DNA of 15,519 bases, taken from the NCBI GenBank assembly GCA_910589085.1, contig CAJUSG010000057.1, positions 1-15,519 of the forward strand, in the 5' to 3' direction. This document shows positions 10,845 through 15,519 of the stretch, one piece after another (the first letter of the stretch is position 1; the number at the start of each line of letters is the position of its first letter). The position numbers and the translations under genes are program-made. The notes beneath the pieces were generated by a model. The model was not told where the DNA came from. It did not search any database and worked only from the letters and a program-made list of their open reading frames with translations. Origin of the DNA: an uncultured Oscillospiraceae bacterium. Its GTDB lineage: Bacteria; Bacillota; Clostridia; Oscillospirales; Oscillospiraceae.

Positions 10845-12269
10845 ATGGGTGGCTTTTTTGGGGCCGTCTCTACACAGGACGTCTCCCTTGATATCTTTTT
10901 CGGGGTGGACTACCACTCCCACCTGGGCACCCGCCGGGGCGGCATGATTATCCATGACGCCAGGGACGGCTTTCAGCGGCAGATTCACTCCATCGAAAAT
11001 ACCCCCTTCCGCACCAAGTTTGAGAAGGACCTGGCAAAGTTCCACGGCTGCGCCGGCATCGGCTGCATCAGCGATACCGACCCGCAGCCCCTGCTGGTCC
11101 GCTCCCACCTGGGGCTGTACGCCATCACCACCGTGGGCATTATCAACAACGCCGAGGAACTGGTGGAGCGGTATTTCTCTGACCACGGGCACCAGTTTAT
11201 GGCTATGAGCTCGGGCAAGGTCAACTCTACCGAGCTGGCCGCCGCCCTCATCAACCAGAAGGACAATCTGGTGGACGGCATCCTCCACGCCCAGGAGGCG
11301 ATTCAGGGCTCGCTTACCCTGCTCATCCTCACCGAGCAGGGGGAGATTATCGCCGCCCGGGACCGGGTGGGCCGGCTGCCCGTTCTGGTGGGAAGGCATG
11401 AGAAGGGCTGCTGTGTCTCCTTCGAGTCCTTCGCCTACCACAAGCTGGGCTATGAGGACGCCTATGAGCTGGGCCCCAGAGAGATTGTCCGGCTCACCGC
11501 CAACGGCTTTGAGGTCCTGTCCCCGGCCGGGGAGGAGATGAAAATCTGCGCCTTCCTGTGGAGCTACTACGGCTACCCCAACTCCAACTATGAGGGGATC
11601 AACGTGGAGGTCATGCGCTACAATAACGGCGCCATCATGGCCCGGGACGAGAGGGAGCGGGGCGTTCTGCCCCAGGTGGACTATGTGGCCGGCGTCCCCG
11701 ACTCGGGGGTCCCTCACGCCATCGGCTACGCCAACGAGAGCGGAGTCCACTTTGCCCGCCCCTTTATCAAATACACCCCCACCTGGCCCCGGTCCTTTAT
11801 GCCCGCCAACCAGAATGTGCGCAATCAGGTGGCCAAGATGAAGCAGATCCCGGTGCCCGAGCTGATCGAGGGCAAGAAGCTGCTCTTTGTGGACGACTCC
11901 ATCGTCCGGGGCACCCAGCTTCAGGAGACGGTGGACTTCCTCTATGAGTCCGGCGCCAAGGAGGTCCATATGCGCTCCGCCTGCCCCCCCATTATGTACA
12001 GCTGCAAGTATCTGAATTTCTCCCGGGGCAACTCCGATATGGACCTCCTCGCCCGGCGCACCATCCAGGAGCTGGAGGGGGACGAGGGCCAGAAGCACCT
12101 GGAGGAGTACGCCGACGCGCAGACGGAGCGGGGCGGCTGTATGCTGAAGGCTATCTGTGAGAAATTCGGCTTCGACTCCCTGGGCTATCAGTCCCTGGAC
12201 GGCCTGCTGGAGGCCATTGGCATTGATAAAAGTAAGGTGTGTACCTACTGCTGGAGCGGGAAGGAGTAA
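10845..12269 (+). CDS. purF: PurF-like amidophosphoribosyltransferase with a degenerate glutaminase site
   Basis: Protein of 474 residues aligning along its length with PurF, which makes phosphoribosylamine from PRPP and glutamine. The PRTase half is intact: VDDSIVRGTQ (349-358) is the PRPP loop. C235, C387, C466 and C469 (the last pair as CTYC) match the four Fe-S cysteines of the Bacillus enzyme. The N-terminal Ntn-hydrolase half is not normal: it starts MGGFFGAVS where active enzymes have Cys after Met or after a short propeptide. GIGCISD (71-77) replaces the Arg-Tyr-Ser/Thr glutamine-binding motif, and VGIINN (97-102) replaces HNGN. The purC stop TAA is in frame 15 nt upstream, so no longer form with a Cys exists. 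I recall similar MGGFFG proteins in Clostridia and Bacteroidetes labelled as PurF, so this is likely a family trait. It may use free ammonia, a partner glutaminase, or do another reaction. Confidence 0.85.
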   Translation: MGGFFGAVSTQDVSLDIFFGVDYHSHLGTRRGGMIIHDARDGFQRQIHSIENTPFRTKFEKDLAKFHGCAGIGCISDTDPQPLLVRSHLGLYAITTVGIINNAEELVERYFSDHGHQFMAMSSGKVNSTELAAALINQKDNLVDGILHAQEAIQGSLTLLILTEQGEIIAARDRVGRLPVLVGRHEKGCCVSFESFAYHKLGYEDAYELGPREIVRLTANGFEVLSPAGEEMKICAFLWSYYGYPNSNYEGINVEVMRYNNGAIMARDERERGVLPQVDYVAGVPDSGVPHAIGYANESGVHFARPFIKYTPTWPRSFMPANQNVRNQVAKMKQIPVPELIEGKKLLFVDDSIVRGTQLQETVDFLYESGAKEVHMRSACPPIMYSCKYLNFSRGNSDMDLLARRTIQELEGDEGQKHLEEYADAQTERGGCMLKAICEKFGFDSLGYQSLDGLLEAIGIDKSKVCTYCWSGKE

Positions 12270-12278
12270 ATCCGCTTC

Positions 12279-12344
12279 TGTAGGGCGCGACGACCCGGCG
12301 CGCCGTCACGGATACACGGTGGGCCGAGGTCGTCCCGCCCTACA
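12279..12344. repeat. TGTAGGG-bounded palindrome inside the purine operon (copy 3)
   Basis: Element of 66 bp starting TGTAGGGCG and ending CGCCCTACA, with a second inverted pair just inside, GACGACC and GGTCGTC, separated from the ends by one or two unpaired bases. It begins 9 bp after the purF stop and ends 41 bp before purM. As RNA it would be a long hairpin lying between two coding regions of one transcript. No target-site duplication or ORF was seen. Confidence 0.75.
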
Positions 12345-12385
12345 ATCGAATACAATATCCAATCATATTTTTTGGAGGTTCTCCT

Positions 12386-13423
12386 ATGGAAAATTCCCAT
12401 TCCGCTTCCTACGCCGCCGCCGGCGTGGACATTGAGGCCGGATACAAGGGCGTTCAGCTGATGAAGAAGCATGTGGCCCGTACCATGATTCCCGGGGTGG
12501 TCAGCGGCATCGGCGGCTTCGGCGGCCTGTTCGCCCCCGACCTGGCCGGGATGAAGGAGCCGGTGCTGGTCTCTGGCACCGACGGCGTGGGCACCAAGAT
12601 CCGCCTGGCCCAGCTGATGGACGAGCACGACACCATCGGCATCGACTGCGTGGCTATGTGCGTCAACGACATCATCTGCTGCGGCGCGCGGCCTCTCTTC
12701 TTCCTGGACTACATCGCCATCGGCAAAAATGAGCCGGAGAAGGTGGCTTCCATCGTCTCCGGCGTGGCTGAGGGCTGCGTCCAGGCGGGCTGCGCCCTCA
12801 TCGGCGGCGAGACCGCCGAGCACCCCGGCCTGATGAAGCCGGAGGACTACGATCTGGCCGGCTTCGCCGTGGGCATTGTGGACAAGGAGAAGATGCTGGA
12901 CCCCAGCCAGGTAAAGACGGGGGACGTCATCCTTTCCCTGCCCTCCACCGGAATCCACTCCAATGGCTTCTCACTGGTGCGCAAGGTGTTCAACATCGAG
13001 CACGCCAAGCTGGACGAGTGGAGCGAGGAGTTGGGTGGTGAGCTGGGCGGCGTCCTGCTCCAGCCCACCGCAATTTACGTCAAGCCTGTCCTGGCCGCCA
13101 TTGAGGCCGCCCAGGTCCACGGCGTCAGCCACATCACCGGCGGCGGCTTCTATGAGAACATTCCCCGCTGCCTGCCCAAGGGAATGACAGCTAAAATCGA
13201 CAAATCCGCCCTGTGGATCAACCCCATTTTCCGGATGATCCAGCGGCTGGGGAATATTCCGGAGCATGACATGTTCAATACCTTCAACATGGGCACCGGC
13301 ATGGTGCTGGTGGTGGCCAAAGAGGATGTGGACAAGGCCGTTGCCGCCCTCAACAGCGAGGGAGAGGGCGCACGGGTCATTGGCGAGATCGTGGCCGGGG
13401 ACGCCGGCGTGGAGCTGCTGTGA
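12386..13423 (+). CDS. purM: Phosphoribosylformylglycinamidine cyclo-ligase (AIR synthase)
   Basis: Protein of 345 residues, the usual PurM length. It closes FGAM to AIR with ATP. Signature blocks: SYAAAGVDIEAGYKGV at the start, SGTDGVGTKIRLAQ for ATP and dimer binding, the DCVAMCVNDI segment, GCALIGGETAEHPG, LPSTGIHSNGFSLVRK, and HITGGGFYENIPRCLP near the C-terminal half. All look intact. The ribosome site GGAGG is followed by TTCTCCT, which could pair with it just before the ATG. It is separated from purF by the palindrome at 12279-12344. Its stop overlaps the purN start by one base (TGATG), pointing to translational coupling. Confidence 0.97.
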   Translation: MENSHSASYAAAGVDIEAGYKGVQLMKKHVARTMIPGVVSGIGGFGGLFAPDLAGMKEPVLVSGTDGVGTKIRLAQLMDEHDTIGIDCVAMCVNDIICCGARPLFFLDYIAIGKNEPEKVASIVSGVAEGCVQAGCALIGGETAEHPGLMKPEDYDLAGFAVGIVDKEKMLDPSQVKTGDVILSLPSTGIHSNGFSLVRKVFNIEHAKLDEWSEELGGELGGVLLQPTAIYVKPVLAAIEAAQVHGVSHITGGGFYENIPRCLPKGMTAKIDKSALWINPIFRMIQRLGNIPEHDMFNTFNMGTGMVLVVAKEDVDKAVAALNSEGEGARVIGEIVAGDAGVELL

Positions 13424-14064
13424 TGAAAAATATCGCCGTTTTAGTGTCCGGGGGCGGGACCAACCTTCAGGCCCTTATCGACGCCCAGGCCCGGAGAGAG
13501 ATCAACGGCGGAGAGATCGGTATGGTGGTCTCCTCCAATCCGGAGGCCTACGCCCTGGAGCGGGCCAAGCAGGCCAACATCCCGGGTTACGTCCTGCCCA
13601 GAAAGAACTGGCCCTCCAACCAGGCCTACACCAAGGCCCTGGTGCGCCTCCTCCAGGAGATGGGGGCGGATATCGTGGTGCTGGCCGGCTTTATGACCAT
13701 CCTCACCGAGGAGATCGTCCAGGCCTACCCCAACAAAATCCTCAACGTCCACCCCGCCCTGATCCCCTCCTTCTGCGGCAAGGGGGCCTACGGCCTCCAC
13801 GTCCACGAGCAGGCCCTGGCCTACGGGGTCAAGGTCACCGGCGCCACCGTCCACCTGGTAACAGCGGAGCCGGACGGCGGGCCTATCGTCCTGCAAAAGG
13901 CCATCGACATCCTGCCCTGGGACACCCCGGAGAGCCTCCAGCGCCGGGTGATGGAGGAGTGTGAGTGGAAGCTCCTCCCCAAGGCGGTGGACCTGCTGTG
14001 CCGGGATAATCTGAAGGTAGAAGGACGCACCGTAAAAATAATAGGAGGACGTGTGATTGTATGA
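13423..14064 (+). CDS. purN: Phosphoribosylglycinamide formyltransferase (folate-dependent)
   Basis: Protein of 213 residues, typical for PurN. It transfers formyl from 10-formyltetrahydrofolate to GAR. Visible are VSGGGTNLQAL (8-18) for phosphate binding, the catalytic N108 and H110 in ILNVHPALIPSF, and TVHLVTAEPDGGP, whose D151 corresponds to the catalytic Asp144 of the E. coli enzyme. A GTG three bases before could also serve, but the ATG at 13423 begins MKNIAVLVSGGG like the family. Its start overlaps the purM stop by one base and its stop overlaps the purO start by four (ATGA), so the three genes are probably translated in a coupled way. Confidence 0.95.
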   Translation: MKNIAVLVSGGGTNLQALIDAQARREINGGEIGMVVSSNPEAYALERAKQANIPGYVLPRKNWPSNQAYTKALVRLLQEMGADIVVLAGFMTILTEEIVQAYPNKILNVHPALIPSFCGKGAYGLHVHEQALAYGVKVTGATVHLVTAEPDGGPIVLQKAIDILPWDTPESLQRRVMEECEWKLLPKAVDLLCRDNLKVEGRTVKIIGGRVIV

Positions 14065-14765
14065 TTGATCTGATGAAATACCTCTCGGAAAACCCCTACC
14101 CCGGCCGGGGTATCGTCATGGGCCGCACGGCCAACAACCGGGCGGTTATCGCCTACTTCATCATGGGCCGCAGCGAGAACAGCCGTAACCGCATCTTTGA
14201 GCGGACCGAGGACGGCATCCGGACAAGAGCCTTTGACGAGTCCAAGATGACCGACCCCTCCCTGATTATCTACCACCCCGTCCGGCTGCTGCCCAACGGA
14301 CTGCTGGTGGTGACCAACGGCGACCAGACCGACACCATCCGGGACCACATCGCCCAGGGCCACTGCTACCGCCACGCCCTGAATACCCGGAAGTTCGAGC
14401 CCGACGGTCCCAACTGGACCCCCCGCATCTCCGGGGTGATGAAGCCCGACGGCACCTATAATCTGTCCATCCTCAAGAGCATGGACGGCGACCCCTCCTG
14501 CTGCTGCCGGTACTTTTTCGAGTACGACAGCCCTGTCCCCGGGACGGGCCACTTCATCCACACCTACCAGAGCGACGGCGACCCCCTGCCCTCCTTCCAG
14601 GGGGAGCCCCGGCGGGTGGAGATGGGCGCTCTGACCGAAGCCCGGGAGCTGGCCGGGCCGATGTGGGACAGCCTCAACGGGGAAAATAAGGTGTCTCTCT
14701 ATGTCCAGCTCTACGACCTGAAAACCGGCGCACGGGATACCGCCATCATCAACAAGCATGGCTGA
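14061..14765 (+). CDS. purO: IMP cyclohydrolase, archaeal PurO type
   Basis: Protein of 234 residues resembling PurO, the archaeal enzyme that closes FAICAR to IMP, the last step of the pathway. In most bacteria this is done by the unrelated bifunctional PurH. Matching blocks are PYPGRGIVMGRT (12-23), AYFIMGRSENSRNR (31-44), and TNGDQTDTI (85-93), which corresponds to the NGxQTDxI segment of the archaeal enzyme. Because PurO lacks the formyltransferase step, a separate AICAR formyltransferase is needed and is not in the window. AGGAGG (14043-14048) lies 12 nt before the ATG. It is the last pur gene visible and ends two bases before a palindromic element. Confidence 0.85.
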   Translation: MIDLMKYLSENPYPGRGIVMGRTANNRAVIAYFIMGRSENSRNRIFERTEDGIRTRAFDESKMTDPSLIIYHPVRLLPNGLLVVTNGDQTDTIRDHIAQGHCYRHALNTRKFEPDGPNWTPRISGVMKPDGTYNLSILKSMDGDPSCCCRYFFEYDSPVPGTGHFIHTYQSDGDPLPSFQGEPRRVEMGALTEARELAGPMWDSLNGENKVSLYVQLYDLKTGARDTAIINKHG

Positions 14766-14767
14766 TC

Positions 14768-14839
14768 TGTAGGGGCGGATATCATCCGCCCGCAATCCTC
14801 CAGACCCTCAACAACGGGCGGATCATATCCGCCCCTGCA
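14768..14839. repeat. TGTAGGG-bounded double-hairpin palindrome after purO (copy 4)
   Basis: Element of 72 bp: the left end TGTAGGGGCGGATATC and the right end GATATGATCC-type complement finishing CCCCTGCA form 25-nt inverted arms with two mismatches. Each arm is itself nearly palindromic (GGGCGGAT-ATC-ATCCGCCC on the left), so it can fold either as two small hairpins or one long one. Its first 10 bases are identical to copy 1 (191-200), as are the last six (CCCTGCA tip). It sits two bases after the purO stop and 31 bp before the next gene. Confidence 0.75.
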
Positions 14840-14870
14840 AAGCGAAAACTCAGGAAAGAAGGAAATCCCG

Positions 14871-15519
14871 ATGGGCCTTTTTGACCGCTTCAAGAAACAG
14901 GACAAGCCCTCTGAGCCCAAGGTGGAGGCTCCCGCCGCCCCGGAGGTGGGTTTGATCGACTTCCACCCCTACGACACCGGGCTGGCGGAGGCCGTCCGGG
15001 CGCTGGAGGGGGACCTCCGGGCGCTGAACACAAACGGACGCCGGCCCTGCGGCCGGGACGAGTTTATCGCCCTGCTGGCAGGCGTCGCCGCCCTGCGGAA
15101 GACCCCCGGCATCCCCGGGCCCAACGAGTCGGGGCCCAACTACTTCATCACCCTGCCCAAATGCGCCGACCGCACGGCGGAGCTGGCGTGCAAAGCCCAC
15201 CTGGAGGGTATTTTCGGCATTACAGACAAGGAGTCTATGGTGGAGTTCTGTAACAAGGAGCTGCGCTGTCACAGCCAGTATCTGGACTTCGAGGGCTTCT
15301 GGGAGGGGCGCCCGCCTTTCGAACTGTCCCAGCTTAACGAGGGCGGACTGGAGTTTTTCTCAACTGCCCGGGACTTCTCCGCCCAGTTCTACCCCATCGT
15401 GGGCCACAAGGGGTATCTGGCCTGGGACATTTCCGAGTGCATGGGCCACCTGCGGGCGGGCTACGCCTGCGGCCTGCTCACACGGGAAGAATTTGACGAG
15501 ATGGCGGAGCACTGGATCG
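14871..15519 (+). CDS. DUF1266-like protein, N-terminal part (cut by window edge)
   Basis: Open frame of at least 216 codons reaching the window end without a stop. It begins MGLFDRFKKQDK, then has a low-complexity Pro/Ala/Glu stretch to about residue 26 and a mixed alpha/beta region. Near residues 184-214 it has AWDISECMGHLRAGYACGLLTREEFDEM, the pattern (W-D-x-x-R/C...G-Y-x-x-G-x-I/L-x-x-E-E) seen at the core of DUF1266 proteins, which have no established function. AAGGAA precedes the ATG. It is in the operon direction, 105 bp after purO and beyond a palindromic element, and has no obvious link to purine synthesis. No promoter of its own was recognised. Confidence 0.65.
   Translation, partial: MGLFDRFKKQDKPSEPKVEAPAAPEVGLIDFHPYDTGLAEAVRALEGDLRALNTNGRRPCGRDEFIALLAGVAALRKTPGIPGPNESGPNYFITLPKCADRTAELACKAHLEGIFGITDKESMVEFCNKELRCHSQYLDFEGFWEGRPPFELSQLNEGGLEFFSTARDFSAQFYPIVGHKGYLAWDISECMGHLRAGYACGLLTREEFDEMAEHWI

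Noticed and set aside
10842..12098. Leftward 418-codon frame over the purF-like gene
   Set aside because: Antisense shadow with repetitive Gly-Val-Leu composition and no recognised domain.
191..14839. CRISPR array or spaced direct repeats from the TGTAGGG elements
   Set aside because: Four dispersed copies with different interiors and no regular spacing; they are palindromic elements, not an array.

Overview
The window reads as chromosomal DNA of a high-GC, strictly anaerobic gut Firmicute, most like Oscillospiraceae/Ruminococcaceae of the Clostridia. This is inferred from the GC-rich codon use, strong GGAGG ribosome sites, a flavodiiron-rubredoxin protein, a split ThrE-type exporter, a purine operon using an archaeal-type IMP cyclohydrolase, and several intergenic palindromes bounded by TGTAGGG. 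No phage, CRISPR, toxin-antitoxin or transposase gene is visible. The annotation covers 16 recognisable protein genes (two cut by the window edges), one tRNA, two very small tentative ORFs, and the promoters and terminators that can be read by eye.

Layout. Positions 1-2066 are leftward: the start of an HD-domain hydrolase, a DegV lipid-binding protein, and trmD away from its usual ribosomal-protein neighbours. A divergent promoter region at about 2098-2177 separates trmD from a rightward flavodiiron protein with a fused short rubredoxin. Then come tRNA-Leu(CAA) with a strong promoter and a duplicated terminator, a two-gene threonine/serine (or dicarboxylate) exporter, and a YhfW-like FAD oxidoreductase with a Rieske tail. 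A strong hairpin terminator at 6482-6515 faces a leftward two-gene unit (PAP2 phosphatase, then D-amino acid aminotransferase), probably serving the cell envelope. A glycosyltransferase diverges from it through overlapping promoters.

From 9287 to 14765 lies a purine biosynthesis operon: purE, a tiny ORF, purC, a purF-like gene, purM, purN and a purO-type IMP cyclohydrolase. It has a promoter, a leader of about 160 nt with a possible 22-codon peptide, and a terminator-like hairpin before purE. The genes are tightly packed (purM/purN overlap by 1 nt, purN/purO by 4 nt). The operon is interrupted by one TGTAGGG palindrome between purF and purM and followed by another, after which a DUF1266-like gene runs off the window. 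purD, purK, purL/purQ, purB and an AICAR formyltransferase are not here.

Most worth a second look: the PurF homologue has kept its PRPP site and four probable Fe-S cysteines but lacks the N-terminal nucleophilic Cys and the usual glutamine-binding motifs, and an in-frame stop just upstream excludes a mis-called start. Also notable are the probable attenuator before purE, the palindromic -35 box TTGCAA apparently shared by back-to-back promoters, and the family of four TGTAGGG palindromes.
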